A stretch of 64,000 nucleotides of DNA from Planctomycetota bacterium (GTDB lineage: Bacteria > Planctomycetota > Phycisphaerae > UBA1845 > PWPN01). Made by a program: the position numbers and the translations under genes. Below are positions 9,200-17,961 of the stretch, one piece after another. Where the stretch lies: contig JAKPHF010000046.1 in assembly GCA_029550525.1 (NCBI GenBank), positions 265,708 through 329,707 of the forward strand, given 5' to 3'. A model generated the notes under the pieces. The model worked only from the letters and a program-made list of their open reading frames with translations. It was not told the DNA's origin and made no database searches. Numbering within the stretch: the stretch's first letter is position 1; every line of letters begins with the position of its first letter.

Positions 9200-10888
9200 T
9201 CACTCCGACCGGATCTCGATCTTGCCCCAGTAGGCGGCCTCCCACTTCCATCCGTTGGCCGCATTGATCAGTTGCACGGTGATGATCTCCCCGGCGTACT
9301 CCGACAGGTCCACGTCGATGGTCGTCCAGCCGTTGACCGTGGTCTCCGGGCCGATCACCTTGCGCACCAACTCGCGGTCGGCGGTCACGCTCAGCAGCCA
9401 ATCGCCCTCCGGATGATGCCCGACTTCCAGATGCAGCGTGGTCTTCTTGTCCGGCAGCACGTCCAGCCGGCGGCCCAGCACGCAAGGCATACTCTCGCTG
9501 ATCGGGTGCGTGACCAGCACGTTCTTCCGACCGCCCACGTCGCGAATGCCCGGCGACATGGCCGCCCCGCAGTCCTTGGCCATCCAGCCGGGCGCGAACT
9601 TGGCCACGGCCTCGTTGATGTCGATCCGGGCGGCTTCGTTCGGAGGCGGCGGCGGGTTGATCCGGGCCATCTCCTCGGCTGTGAACCGGCTGCCCGCGAT
9701 CGGACCGGGGTTCCAGCACTGCTCGAGCTTGCTGGGCACGGGCCGCGTCACCGGCAGCACGAAGACTTCCTGCCCGTCAGCGTCCTTTTCGATCCGGCCG
9801 CCCGACTGCACCACCGCTTCGCGAGCCACCTTCTCGCACGCCGCAATCAGCTTGGCAAAGTTGTATTCCGTGTAGACCCAGTACTTCTCCTCGTCGAGTT
9901 TCTCCTTGAACTTCTCGGGCACGTTGGAGAATCCGAGAGTGGTGAACAACACACCGGCCGCGTTGGAAGGGTTGCAGTCCGAATCCTGACCGGCCCGCAT
10001 GGAAATGACGATGGTCTGATCCAGGTCACCCTTGCCGTAGAGCATACCCAGCACGATGTAGGCACCGTTGATCTTGGCGTCGATATTGAAATCGCCCTTG
10101 TCGCATGACGCCTTGCGATACGCCGGGTTGTCCTGGTACTTCTCTTCGATCCGCCGCCAGGTCGCCTCCCAATCGTTCGGGTTCTCCCGATACCAGGCGA
10201 GCACGTCGCGAACGCATTCGGCATACTGGCTGCCCGGCGGAATGCAGGCCAGCCCCGCCTCGACCAGCTTGACCGGATCCTTCTCGAAGAACGCCTCGGC
10301 GTACATGCCGCCCACGAACTGCCCGCCGTACAGGCCGTCGCCGTAGTTCATGAGACGCCCGAACTTCTCGCCCAACGCGATGACGGTGTTGGGCAGACCG
10401 GGCGACACCAAACCCGCAAAGTCGGCCTCGATCTGATAATCGATGTCGTCGGCGTGCTTGTTGAACTGCGGATGGCCCGAATCGGGCGGGGCGATGCCCG
10501 CGCGCAGCGCGTCGCGACCGGCCTTGTTCGCGTGCCACAGTTGATACCCGCTGTTGGCGAAGTCGATGCCGGCCTGTCGAATGGACACGCCGAGCCCGTA
10601 CACCTCGAGCGTACGGAGGAAGGTCATGTCCACGTACAGGTCATCCTGCCAAAAGCTATCGTTGATCATTTCGGGCTGCCACGCCGGCACTTTGTCGGCA
10701 GGGATGATCGCGCCCTTCCACTTGAACTCGGTCGGCGCCCCCCAGGCCACACCCGCCATCTGCCCCAACCAGCCCGCTTTCATCTTGTCGCGGTATTCCG
10801 ACACGGGAAGCCGGCGATACTCCGCGGCCTGAACCCAACCGGCTGCGGATGTGGCGATAAGCAGACTCATGACGACGCGCTTCATCAT
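9200..10888 (-). CDS. Secreted ADP-ribosylglycohydrolase family protein
   Basis: This 562-residue protein has an N-terminal signal peptide (MMKRVVMSLLIATSAAGWVQA) and a strong ribosome site, AGGAGGACCAGC, directly before the start. The ADP-ribosylglycohydrolase fold is indicated by GWLGQMAGVAWG, by the first metal-site acidic cluster (WQDDLYVDM) and by the late motif GQDSDCNPSNAAGVL. A C-terminal region from about residue 400 (LEVGHHPEGDW...) looks like a beta-sandwich, perhaps carbohydrate-binding. In planctomycetes such exported members are usually near sugar genes, so an ADP-ribose substrate should not be assumed. The next gene upstream is a sugar epimerase-like gene on the same strand. 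Confidence 0.85.
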   Translation of the reverse strand: MMKRVVMSLLIATSAAGWVQAAEYRRLPVSEYRDKMKAGWLGQMAGVAWGAPTEFKWKGAIIPADKVPAWQPEMINDSFWQDDLYVDMTFLRTLEVYGLGVSIRQAGIDFANSGYQLWHANKAGRDALRAGIAPPDSGHPQFNKHADDIDYQIEADFAGLVSPGLPNTVIALGEKFGRLMNYGDGLYGGQFVGGMYAEAFFEKDPVKLVEAGLACIPPGSQYAECVRDVLAWYRENPNDWEATWRRIEEKYQDNPAYRKASCDKGDFNIDAKINGAYIVLGMLYGKGDLDQTIVISMRAGQDSDCNPSNAAGVLFTTLGFSNVPEKFKEKLDEEKYWVYTEYNFAKLIAACEKVAREAVVQSGGRIEKDADGQEVFVLPVTRPVPSKLEQCWNPGPIAGSRFTAEEMARINPPPPPNEAARIDINEAVAKFAPGWMAKDCGAAMSPGIRDVGGRKNVLVTHPISESMPCVLGRRLDVLPDKKTTLHLEVGHHPEGDWLLSVTADRELVRKVIGPETTVNGWTTIDVDLSEYAGEIITVQLINAANGWKWEAAYWGKIEIRSE

Positions 10889-11011
10889 GCTGGTCCTCCT
10901 GGGTGAGGTATGGATCGATGCGAACAACTTGGAACCGCTCGCAGTATGCCGGTGGCCAGCTCGCCCGTCACCGGGCTCCTTGCTGCTGTGCCGGCGTCGT
11001 GCTGGCCCTCT

Positions 11012-11059
11012 GGCGGACACGTCCATCCCGCCTGCCAAAAGGCGGGCAAGATGTCCGCC
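11012..11059. repeat. Two-stem hairpin with GGCGGGCAAGATG core, copy 2
   Basis: The outer arms GGCGGACA (11012-11019) and TGTCCGCC (11052-11059) pair. The inner arms CCCGCC (11027-11032) and GGCGGG (11041-11046) pair across the loop TGCCAAAA. Compared with 1449-1489 the outer stem has changed on both sides and remains complementary. Confidence 0.7.
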
Positions 11060-11064
11060 CCCCA

Positions 11065-11895
11065 TCAGACCTTCCAGCCCACGTCGGCGCAAATCTGCTT
11101 GAGGGCGTCGGCGGCCACCTTGAACAGTTCCGGGCCGGTCTGACCGGTCGAGTGCATAGCTTTGCCCAGGTGCGGTTCGAGCGCGAGGAAGCCGTCGTAA
11201 CCGTCGGCGGCAGCGTCCCGCAGCATCTCGGGGATGTTGCCGTCGCCCTGCCCCGCCGGCACCGCGTGCTCTTTCTCGCCGTACTTGAAGTCTTTGATGT
11301 GGAAGTACCCGACGTAACGGCGCAGCGGCAGCCAGCACGTCTGGTAGACGTTCTGAACGTCCATGTTCACGAAGTTGGCCGGATCGAACGCCATCACCAG
11401 CTTGTCCGACGGGATGGCCGAGTGCAGATACGCGCAGCGCTCCGGGAACGCACCGAACAGGTGCGACTCGTTCTCCAACACCAGCGTGACCGGACGATTG
11501 CTGACGTAGTCGACCTTCTCGGTCAGCCGGGCCACGACCTCGCCGCGATAGTCGGCCACGTCGCGGCCTTCCGGCGGGTAGTAGCTGAAGATGCGGATGT
11601 AGCCCGCGTCGAAGAACTCGGCCAGCTCGACCGCCCGTTTGAACTCGTCGAAATGCTTGCGGTAATCGTCGTCGATGCGGACCTTCCCGATCGGCGATGC
11701 GATGCACGAGACGCGGAAGCCGCGATCGCTGAACTGCTTCTTCAGATCCGCCGCCTGCTCGTCGGAGAACTTGAGCACGTTCAGGCCCAGAGCCCCGCGC
11801 AACTCGATGAACTTGATTCCATTGGCTTCCAGGGCATCCATCTGAGCCTGTGGATCCTGGCTGATTTCGTCGGCAAAAGCGCTCAGCGTCGGCAT
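11065..11895 (-). CDS. Sugar phosphate isomerase/epimerase (TIM barrel)
   Basis: This 276-residue protein belongs to the xylose-isomerase-like TIM barrel / AP endonuclease 2 superfamily. It opens MPTLSAFADEISQDPQAQ, has FIELRGALG after the first barrel strand, the acidic ligand region LVLENESH, and HIKDFKYGEKEHAVPAGQG near the end, where His, Asp and Glu normally bind metal. No signal peptide is seen, so it is cytoplasmic. The start at 11895 has GGGAG upstream with about ten bases spacing. It probably acts with the flanking oxidoreductase and glycohydrolase-like genes on a modified sugar. Confidence 0.85.
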   Translation of the reverse strand: MPTLSAFADEISQDPQAQMDALEANGIKFIELRGALGLNVLKFSDEQAADLKKQFSDRGFRVSCIASPIGKVRIDDDYRKHFDEFKRAVELAEFFDAGYIRIFSYYPPEGRDVADYRGEVVARLTEKVDYVSNRPVTLVLENESHLFGAFPERCAYLHSAIPSDKLVMAFDPANFVNMDVQNVYQTCWLPLRRYVGYFHIKDFKYGEKEHAVPAGQGDGNIPEMLRDAAADGYDGFLALEPHLGKAMHSTGQTGPELFKVAADALKQICADVGWKV

Positions 11896-12101
11896 CGATT
11901 CGTGCTCCCGAATGCGGGGCGTGGGCACCGGCTCCAGCCGGTTCCGGGCACCTCCTTCATCCTCCGCCCCACCGCCCGGGGCCGGCCATCGTTCCTGCCG
12001 GCCCGTTCGGGGCACACTATACCGGCCATGCGACGCCTGGGCCAGACCGCCCCGGCCTCGCACTCACAACCTGCGCGATGAAGACATGGAATGAAGCTGA
12101 A

Positions 12102-12175
12102 TACGCCCGACAGGATTCGAACCTGTGACCGCGGGATTAGAAATCCCGTGCTCTATCCAGCTGAGCTACGGGCGC
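12102..12175 (-). tRNA. tRNA-Arg (anticodon TCT)
   Basis: The minus strand folds as a complete cloverleaf. The acceptor stem is GCGCCCG/CGGGCGT, the D-arm is GCTCAGCTGGATAGAGC, the anticodon stem CGGGA/TCCCG carries loop TTTCTAA with anticodon TCT, and the T-arm contains GGTTCGAATCC. The 3' CCA is not encoded. It should read AGA codons, which are rare in this GC-rich sequence. Confidence 0.96.
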
Positions 12176-12488
12176 ACGCGGCGTTGCCGCCGGCAGTGTT
12201 CCGGCCGAGCGTCGCCCGCCCCGCCGACACTGCCACCCCATTTATCTACCAAATTTCCGGACCGCCGGCCAGTCCATTTGCACGGGCTCCGCCCCGGCCG
12301 CAACGACAGGGCCGCCTCTCCCAACCGACCGCCGGCCGCCAGACCGACGCCCCCCAGCCCAGCCGACCGCAACGCAACCCGTCCCCTCTGCGACCGTCCG
12401 GCCCACCGCCCGTCGACGCGGACCAACGTCGCCAGCCCGACCGCCGGCCCGACCCGCCTCGCTGTCACGGTGTGCCATCGCTGCGTTC
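12176..12488. other. C-rich low-complexity intergenic tract
   Basis: From about 12240 to 12480 the plus strand is heavily biased to C over G, with runs of CCG, CCC and CCAGC. Open frames exist on both strands only because of this composition and show no domain or ribosome site. I see no gene. Confidence 0.6.
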
Positions 12489-12686
12489 TCATCGTGCACC
12501 TCCGCCGGCGTGTGCCGGCCTGAACGAGAAAAAAGAAAGAGATATGAGTTCGCCGTGCCCTATCGCTGCGCCGAACCGACAGCCCCTCACGGAGTCGTCA
12601 CCCCGGTCGAAGGCCTGCAGCGCCTTCGCCGGGCCGGTCAACGCAACCAAACCGACCAGCAATGCGCCCATGCTGACGTGTCTCAT
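12489..12686 (-). CDS. Small secreted protein, 65 residues
   Basis: The start at 12686 is preceded by a near-ideal ribosome site, AGGAGG, seven bases away. The N-terminus is a signal peptide (MRHVSMGALLVGLVALTGPAKA), leaving a mature part of about 43 residues without recognisable motifs. The gene is preceded by a long, strongly structured untranslated region (12690-12860). The ribosome site and signal argue that it is real, although the mature sequence has no family I know. Confidence 0.55.
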   Translation of the reverse strand: MRHVSMGALLVGLVALTGPAKALQAFDRGDDSVRGCRFGAAIGHGELISLSFFSFRPAHAGGGAR

Positions 12687-12689
12687 GCC

Positions 12690-12860
12690 CTATCCTCCTG
12701 CGTTTATGGCAGACTACCCTGCTACTTCGCTCCCGATCGGCTCGGAGAGCCGTGAGCCGAGCAGCAAAGCAGAGAGATCGCCGGCTCCCTCTCAGCCTTA
12801 CTGTCTACCGGGTATCCGTAGGTCCCCCTTCGGCCCGAGTGCTCCAAAATTGACACACTC
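12690..12860 (-). promoter_or_regulatory. Highly structured 5' leader candidate
   Basis: On the minus strand, directly before the ribosome site of the 65-residue gene, there is a long imperfect stem. Its arms are around CTGCTTTGCT...CTCGGCTC and GAGCCGATCGGG...AGTAGCAG, and the apical hairpin is CGGCTC/GAGCCG. Further upstream are a CTACGGATACCCGGTAG palindrome and GAGTG/CACTC. The density of pairing suggests a cis-regulatory RNA. It does not match a riboswitch class I can identify by eye. Confidence 0.4.
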
Positions 12861-13205
12861 AAGCAGATACCCGGCCCCACAGGGATATACAACTACGAAA
12901 TTGAGCGGGACACAGTTGCGTCAGCTCCCCTTACTCGAAGTACTTGCGCGCACATCTCCACGAGCAGCCGGCTTATCCGTCGTCCAGGTCCGCGTTCAGC
13001 GTGCCAGGCACGTTTTCGTCGCGCGGCTCAGGAACTTGGGTTAAGTCTCTCCCCATGCTGTCCGATAAGTCAGTTACGTGCTTCGATCGGCTGGTCCGGG
13101 GGTTGGACGGCATGTCTGCCGGTCGGGCGTCATGATCCTTCCGGGGCTGCGGCGTTCACGGATGGGCCCGGAGTCCATGATTCGGAAGGACATGGAGGAA
13201 GCCGC
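12861..13205. other. Intergenic, no gene recognised
   Basis: This stretch lies between the structured leader and the sigma region-4 gene. Apart from the GGAGGAA ribosome site just before 13206 I see no supported element, although promoters for both flanking genes must be here. Confidence 0.4.
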
Positions 13206-13511
13206 ATGTCATCTGCTCGCAAACCCAAGAAGGCCACGAGTCGGGCCGACACCGATTCCGACACCGCATACGCCTCGCCGGCCGCTCCCCCGCTGCCGGT
13301 GGATCGCGACGACTTGGCCTACTACGTCCGGCATCATCTGAGCCGGACCGAGCGACTGATCATCATGTTACGCTATGCCGAGGAGCTGGACTTCGACGAA
13401 ATCGCCGGCATCCTCAAGATGCCGCAGGCCGAAGTGGAGGAAATCCACAAGCTCATCGTCGGACGACTCAAGAGCAGCCTGATGCCGTGCGAGGCCTTGG
13501 CGGGAGTCTGA
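13206..13511 (+). CDS. Orphan sigma-70 region-4-like protein
   Basis: This 101-residue protein starts 8 bases after GGAGGAA. Residues 1-40 are low-complexity and basic, then Pro- and Ala-rich. Residues 45-95 (LSRTERLIIMLRYAEELDFDEIAGILKMPQAEVEEIHKLI, shown here as the region only) match the sigma region-4 helix-turn-helix, with the usual LSxxERxIIxLRYxExLxxxEIAxxL pattern. There is no region 2, so it cannot act as a complete sigma factor. It may be a transcription co-factor, an anti-sigma-like competitor or part of a split factor. No partner gene is adjacent. Confidence 0.75.
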   Translation: MSSARKPKKATSRADTDSDTAYASPAAPPLPVDRDDLAYYVRHHLSRTERLIIMLRYAEELDFDEIAGILKMPQAEVEEIHKLIVGRLKSSLMPCEALAGV

Positions 13512-13548
13512 ACGCTTGGCGTGGAACGCATTTCGCCGTCGACGGTAC

Positions 13549-13818
13549 TCAACCGCGATCGGCTGAACGGGAAATGCGCCCTTCCCGCTCGGGCGAATCC
13601 ACCGGGTTCCCGTGGGTCGAGTCGTTTATCGCCGAGTCGCCTGAAGTCTCACTCGGATCGGGCGCCTCCGGCGACTGCTTCTCCCGAGCCGCCAGTTCCG
13701 CCTCGGTGGGCAGGCGAATCATCAATTTGCAGCGTGGGCACTGGCCCCGCCGGCCGTACGATCCGTCCGGTGCCTTGATGCGGTAGCCGCAGACCGGGCA
13801 TTTCACGCGAAGCGCCAT
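13549..13818 (-). CDS. Small zinc-ribbon protein
   Basis: This 89-residue protein opens with a treble-clef or zinc-ribbon module: CPVCG at residues 7-11 and CPRCK about 20 residues later. The remainder is acidic and disordered, rich in Glu, Ser, Pro and Asp. Such MJ0042-like ribbons are common N-terminal modules in planctomycete proteins, but here nothing follows. It probably acts by protein or nucleic-acid contact. The ribosome site is weak. It lies 61 bases after the end of the glycosyltransferase gene on the same strand. Confidence 0.65.
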   Translation of the reverse strand: MALRVKCPVCGYRIKAPDGSYGRRGQCPRCKLMIRLPTEAELAAREKQSPEAPDPSETSGDSAINDSTHGNPVDSPEREGRISRSADRG

Positions 13819-13875
13819 GCCCCATTATACCGACCGCCACATTTCCCCGCCCACGACCGGGCGGTCCGCGATTTC

Positions 13876-15648
13876 TCACGCCACCCGAATCTTCGGCCAG
13901 TCGCCGGAGAGTTCGTCGAACACCGGCATTACGAAGTTGCGGGCCACCACGTCCCAACTCATGCGGCTGGCCAGCTTGTAGCCGCTCTCCAGGAGCGCTT
14001 CCATCGCCACGTCGCCGTCCGGCAGCAGTTCCGCCAGCTTGCTCGCCACGCCGGCCGCCACTCGCGTCTCGTGCACGTGCCGCTCGCGCCGGGTCATGCC
14101 CAGCCACTGCGCCTCGCTCCGCCGCTCGGGCCCGAAGTTGCAGTAATCCGCCACCAGCACGTTGGGCACGTCGTGTCCATCCGTGATCCGATCCACGAGC
14201 CCCGCGCACCCGCACACCTCGCTCATCACGCAGATGGCGCCGTACGTCAGCGGTTCGAGCTGGGCGATGCCGAAGGGCTCATAGATGCTCTGGCCGAACT
14301 CGACGTCCGTGCCGCGGCGGATGTCCAGCGGATCCATGTCGCTCGGCATCAGCCTCCCGCACAGCTCGGGCGACCAGCCGAACTGGTTCACGAACACGAT
14401 CTTGATCCGGCGCGATCGCGCGTTGAAGTGCTGCACGCCCGTGTAGTAGATGGCCTCGCCGTACGACAGGTCGGCATCCTTCTCGCGATGGGCCACGGGC
14501 CAGCCCCACTCGGCTTCCATGCGCACGATGTCCTGTGACGAGCGGGCGGGCAGTTCGGTCGAAAGCACGAACATCACTGCCGAGCGGCCCAGCCGCCGGA
14601 ACAAGTGCTCCAGATGTTCGAGCACGCGAAAATCACGCCAGAGCCCTTTACTTGTCACCATCCGGCTCACATGCGTGAAGATGTAGTCGGGCCGGTCACC
14701 CAACAAAGCCTCGGCGTAATCGCGCATGCGCTCGCGGCTTTCCTTGCGCTCGTGCAACGTGATCTGCTCGGCGGGGATGCCGTTGTACACGACCTCGATG
14801 TTCGCGTCGGCCATGCACGGACCGAGGAAGCGCAGCTCGCGTTCCACGTAGTCGCCCACGGCCAGGATCCGATCACATTGCGAAGCAGCCTTGACCAGGG
14901 CGTGCCGGTAGTAGTGGTCCTGCGAGCCGAATACGTCGTCCACATACCGGCCGCGATTCAAGGCGGACTCCAGCACGTTGTAGAACGTCACGTCGTGGCC
15001 GGGATGGTGCTCGATGATCGGCCGCACCGAGGCGGTCTCATGAGCATAGAAAACCGTGCGGAACGCGCCGGTGCGGTCGAACGTGGTCGCCAGGGTGGTG
15101 GGCAAGCCCATCCACTCGTGCGCCACGATCACACATTGCCCCGGCCTCGACGCCGCCCCCAGCGCCCGCAGCACCGCGAGCGCGGGCTGGGCCAGCTTGA
15201 CGTACAGATCGTATTCCCACGAGTGCTCGTACCGGATCGAATCGATCCCGAAGGCGTCCCATAGTCCGGCTTTGAACGTGTTGACCTTCCCCAGGCACAT
15301 CCGCGACACGTCGATGAGCACCACCTCGGTGGTGGCTCGCGCTCCCGTGTGCGGATTGACCCACGTGCGGTGTCCGTACACCAGTTCGACCTGAAACTCG
15401 CGCCGCACCTGGTTGAGCGCGTCGGCATACGGACCGCGCGTCACGTGATCCGGGCTGCTGTAGAGCACCTCGCCGTGTTCGCCCAGGCGGTGGCGGGCGT
15501 CGCCCGGCGCATGAAACAGCGGGCCGATCAGAATGGAGCGAAACTCTCTCGCGCGATACGGCTCGCTGGTGAGCAGGCCTTCGAGCACCGCCCCGATGCC
15601 GCCGGCCTTGTGAATCGCTTCGTGTGTCACATGGGCAATCGTGCGCAT
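13876..15648 (-). CDS. GT-B glycosyltransferase, glycogen-synthase-like
   Basis: This 590-residue protein has the signatures of a glycogen/starch synthase type enzyme. An N-terminal nucleotide-sugar domain opens MRTIAHVTHEAIHKAGGIGAV, with the Lys-x-Gly-Gly sugar-nucleotide loop. The middle has VIVAHEWMGLPTTL and FYAHET. The C-terminal GT-B domain has HVSRMVTSKGLWRD and the donor-binding EPFGIAQLEPL. Glucose from ADP- or UDP-glucose is the likely donor, but the acceptor is uncertain. The start at 15648 has GAGGAAAGAA upstream; the longer frame from 15714 lacks a ribosome site. Confidence 0.85.
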   Translation of the reverse strand: MRTIAHVTHEAIHKAGGIGAVLEGLLTSEPYRAREFRSILIGPLFHAPGDARHRLGEHGEVLYSSPDHVTRGPYADALNQVRREFQVELVYGHRTWVNPHTGARATTEVVLIDVSRMCLGKVNTFKAGLWDAFGIDSIRYEHSWEYDLYVKLAQPALAVLRALGAASRPGQCVIVAHEWMGLPTTLATTFDRTGAFRTVFYAHETASVRPIIEHHPGHDVTFYNVLESALNRGRYVDDVFGSQDHYYRHALVKAASQCDRILAVGDYVERELRFLGPCMADANIEVVYNGIPAEQITLHERKESRERMRDYAEALLGDRPDYIFTHVSRMVTSKGLWRDFRVLEHLEHLFRRLGRSAVMFVLSTELPARSSQDIVRMEAEWGWPVAHREKDADLSYGEAIYYTGVQHFNARSRRIKIVFVNQFGWSPELCGRLMPSDMDPLDIRRGTDVEFGQSIYEPFGIAQLEPLTYGAICVMSEVCGCAGLVDRITDGHDVPNVLVADYCNFGPERRSEAQWLGMTRRERHVHETRVAAGVASKLAELLPDGDVAMEALLESGYKLASRMSWDVVARNFVMPVFDELSGDWPKIRVA

Positions 15649-15798
15649 TTCTTTCCTCGCCAACCATTCGCCCCGTTCCGTAGGATTAATGCGGCGCACC
15701 AAGTGACCCGCCAAACTCTTCCCGTCCCGTCATCTCTGATGGTCAGCGAGAACGAAAAAAGGGAAGCGGCAACGCAGACCCGCGCCCGTTCGCGGTGC

Positions 15799-17739
15799 TC
15801 ATGCGTGACGTCCGCGTCCCGGGCGCTGCGGCAGGATCATTCCACTCAAGTCCACGCCAGAACCCGTCCCGCCTCCGCGAACGGGCGCCGCGTCGGCCGT
15901 TTTCAACAGACGCACAGACCGGTTCCGCTCCCGCTCGAGGTAATGCTGCGAACGCGTCTCGCCTTCTGGTGTCACATATACAGCACGTCGGTCGCCTACC
16001 ACCGGGCATTCCATCTCGCACAGGCCGCAGCCGATGCACAGCTGGGTGTCGATCTTGGGCAGCTTGAATTCGAGGTTGATCTCGACAATGGCCCCGCGGG
16101 CGGGCGGGCGTGTGAACCGCGATCCGCTGATCACCTCGCCCCCGACCGGGTCGATCTCGCCGATGAGCAGCGTGTCCGCGTCGTTGTTCAGAATCCGGTG
16201 CGTCTCGCTCGTGCCGTCGCGGTGGATGACCCGAACGTGATAGCTCGTGGTCTGATCGCCCTTGAACTCGCCCGGCCGGAACGTGCATGCCTCGCCGAAC
16301 GCCATACCCGGCGGCGGATAGTCGGCCAGCGTGACCGTGACCGGCGTGCTTGCCGTCACCTGCTTCTTGCCGTCGCGGATGAGCAACTGGCGATACTCGG
16401 AATGGATCGCCTTGGGCGACGTCGGGCACACTTCCTCGCACACGACGCACGGGATGTTCTTGGACCACGGCAGACACCGCCCCAGGTCGTAGTGAGCCGT
16501 GCCGAGCTTCACCGGTCCGTCCTGAGCATGCGGACCGTAGCCGAGCTTCTGCTCGATGGTCAGCCGCTGGATGGCGCCGGTCGGGCAGACCTGGCCGCAC
16601 GCCGTGCAGTTCAACTGGCAGAACCCCATGCGGAAGTTCATCACCGGCGTCCAGATCCCCTCGATCCCCGCCTCGAACATGGCCGGCTGGAGCACGTTGG
16701 TCGGACAGACGCGGATGCACTGATCGCACTTGATGCAGCGCTCCAGAAACTCGCGTTCCTCCACCGAGCCGGGCGGCCGCACCACCTTCGCCGAGAAATC
16801 CTTTGTGGTTTTGCCCGCCAGCTTCGCGAACGGATAGAACAGCACGCCCACCACGCCCGCGTAGATGGCCCGCCGCTTGGGCAGGTCGGGCCAGGCGATC
16901 TCGTGCTTGCGCGGCGGCAGCAGAGCGAAGCTCAACGCGTCGTGCGGACAATCCTCGATGCAGTTGAAGCAGACGAAACACTCGCTCTTGCGCAGCTGCG
17001 TGTGCGGGTCGCTGGCGCCCTCGCAGCTCTGCAGGCACAGATCGCAGTCGGTGCATTTGTTCGGATCGCGCTCGATGCGCCAGATCGCAAACCGGCTCAG
17101 CACGCCCAGTGTCGCCCCCAATGGGCAGAGCACGCGGCAGAAGAACCGGGGGATCACCAGGTTCATGCTCACCAGGAACAGAATCAAAAAGCCGATCACC
17201 CAGGCGAGTTGATGCTCCTTGGGGTCGCCTACCACGCGAGCCACCGGGCCCGGCATGTTGAGCGCGGGCAGAATGGATGTGCTGAACGAGCGATAGAGCA
17301 GGCAGATGGGATCGAGCAGGCCGATCTGCAGACTGCCGAAGATCGCCGCCACGATCATGCCGATCAGGATGTAATACTTCAACGCGTACAGCCGTCGATA
17401 TCGGTTCGACTCGATCCGCTGCTTGGCGTTGCGCCGGTTGAACAGCCACCCCGTGAACTGGTGCATGATGCCGTAGGGGCAGATCCAGTTGCAGAAGATC
17501 CGGCCCAAGAACAGCGTGGGGATCAAGAGCACCAGCGCCCAGGCCAGCCCCTTGTACAGCGTGTGCGTGGTGATGACCGTGGCTGCGGCCACCAACGGGT
17601 CGATCTCCAGGAATTTGCTCACCCAGAACTTCAGGGCCGGCGCTTCTTCCAGCCAGGCGAACGTGGTCACGAACACGAACGCCAGGAAGAGCGACATCAT
17701 GAGCGTCTGGACAATAATCCGTACCGTTGTGATCCGCAT
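15799..17739 (-). CDS. NapH/RdxA-type polyferredoxin membrane protein
   Basis: This 646-residue membrane iron-sulfur protein has an N-terminal helix, then a NapH/CcoG-like membrane block with CNWICPYG and CRVLCPLG, and TM helices near residues 10-30, 60-80, 120-150 and 160-180. It then carries a series of 4Fe-4S sites: [53 protein letters not shown] and [12 protein letters not shown]. It probably carries electrons across or along the inner membrane to a periplasmic reductase. The C-terminal half also contains a beta-rich segment between clusters. No dedicated reductase partner is next to it. A tandem repeat lies 48 bases upstream. Confidence 0.87.
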   Translation of the reverse strand: MRITTVRIIVQTLMMSLFLAFVFVTTFAWLEEAPALKFWVSKFLEIDPLVAAATVITTHTLYKGLAWALVLLIPTLFLGRIFCNWICPYGIMHQFTGWLFNRRNAKQRIESNRYRRLYALKYYILIGMIVAAIFGSLQIGLLDPICLLYRSFSTSILPALNMPGPVARVVGDPKEHQLAWVIGFLILFLVSMNLVIPRFFCRVLCPLGATLGVLSRFAIWRIERDPNKCTDCDLCLQSCEGASDPHTQLRKSECFVCFNCIEDCPHDALSFALLPPRKHEIAWPDLPKRRAIYAGVVGVLFYPFAKLAGKTTKDFSAKVVRPPGSVEEREFLERCIKCDQCIRVCPTNVLQPAMFEAGIEGIWTPVMNFRMGFCQLNCTACGQVCPTGAIQRLTIEQKLGYGPHAQDGPVKLGTAHYDLGRCLPWSKNIPCVVCEEVCPTSPKAIHSEYRQLLIRDGKKQVTASTPVTVTLADYPPPGMAFGEACTFRPGEFKGDQTTSYHVRVIHRDGTSETHRILNNDADTLLIGEIDPVGGEVISGSRFTRPPARGAIVEINLEFKLPKIDTQLCIGCGLCEMECPVVGDRRAVYVTPEGETRSQHYLERERNRSVRLLKTADAAPVRGGGTGSGVDLSGMILPQRPGRGRHA

Positions 17740-17786
17740 TGGCGCAATCCCACCCGATCGGTCAGCAAGTCCTCATCCGCCCGTGC

Positions 17787-17850
17787 GCGGCAAGCCTCGT
17801 CCGAGGCAAACCTCACATGAGGCGAACCTCACATAAGGCAAGCCTCACAT
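17787..17850. promoter_or_regulatory. Four 16-bp direct repeats, each a dyad (GAGG-N4-CCTC)
   Basis: The units are 17787-17802, 17803-17818, 17819-17834 and 17835-17850. The middle two read GAGGCAAACCTCACAT and GAGGCGAACCTCACAT; the last is one base off the dyad and the first is more diverged. Every good unit is itself an inverted repeat. The array sits just upstream of the polyferredoxin start on the minus strand, a good position for a multi-site operator. Confidence 0.6.
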
Positions 17851-17961
17851 GATACGTCTTTCAGATGCCGGTTTCATCCTCCGGATGACAAAACGTCCCC
17901 GCATCCGCGGGCCGGCGGGCCCGGGACGAGGGAAAACTCACTCGCAGCCTTCGGCGGGTCG

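Noticed and set aside
12700..12840. Cyclic-di-GMP (GEMM-I) riboswitch on the plus strand
   Set aside because: A GCAAAGC string and a following stem recall GEMM, but the AAAC and GAAA tetraloop-receptor elements are missing, and the likely downstream gene is on the other strand.
15349..17820. An 823-codon plus-strand frame
   Set aside because: It is antisense to the polyferredoxin gene, whose many CxxCxxC sites are unmistakable; the plus-strand translation shows no domain.
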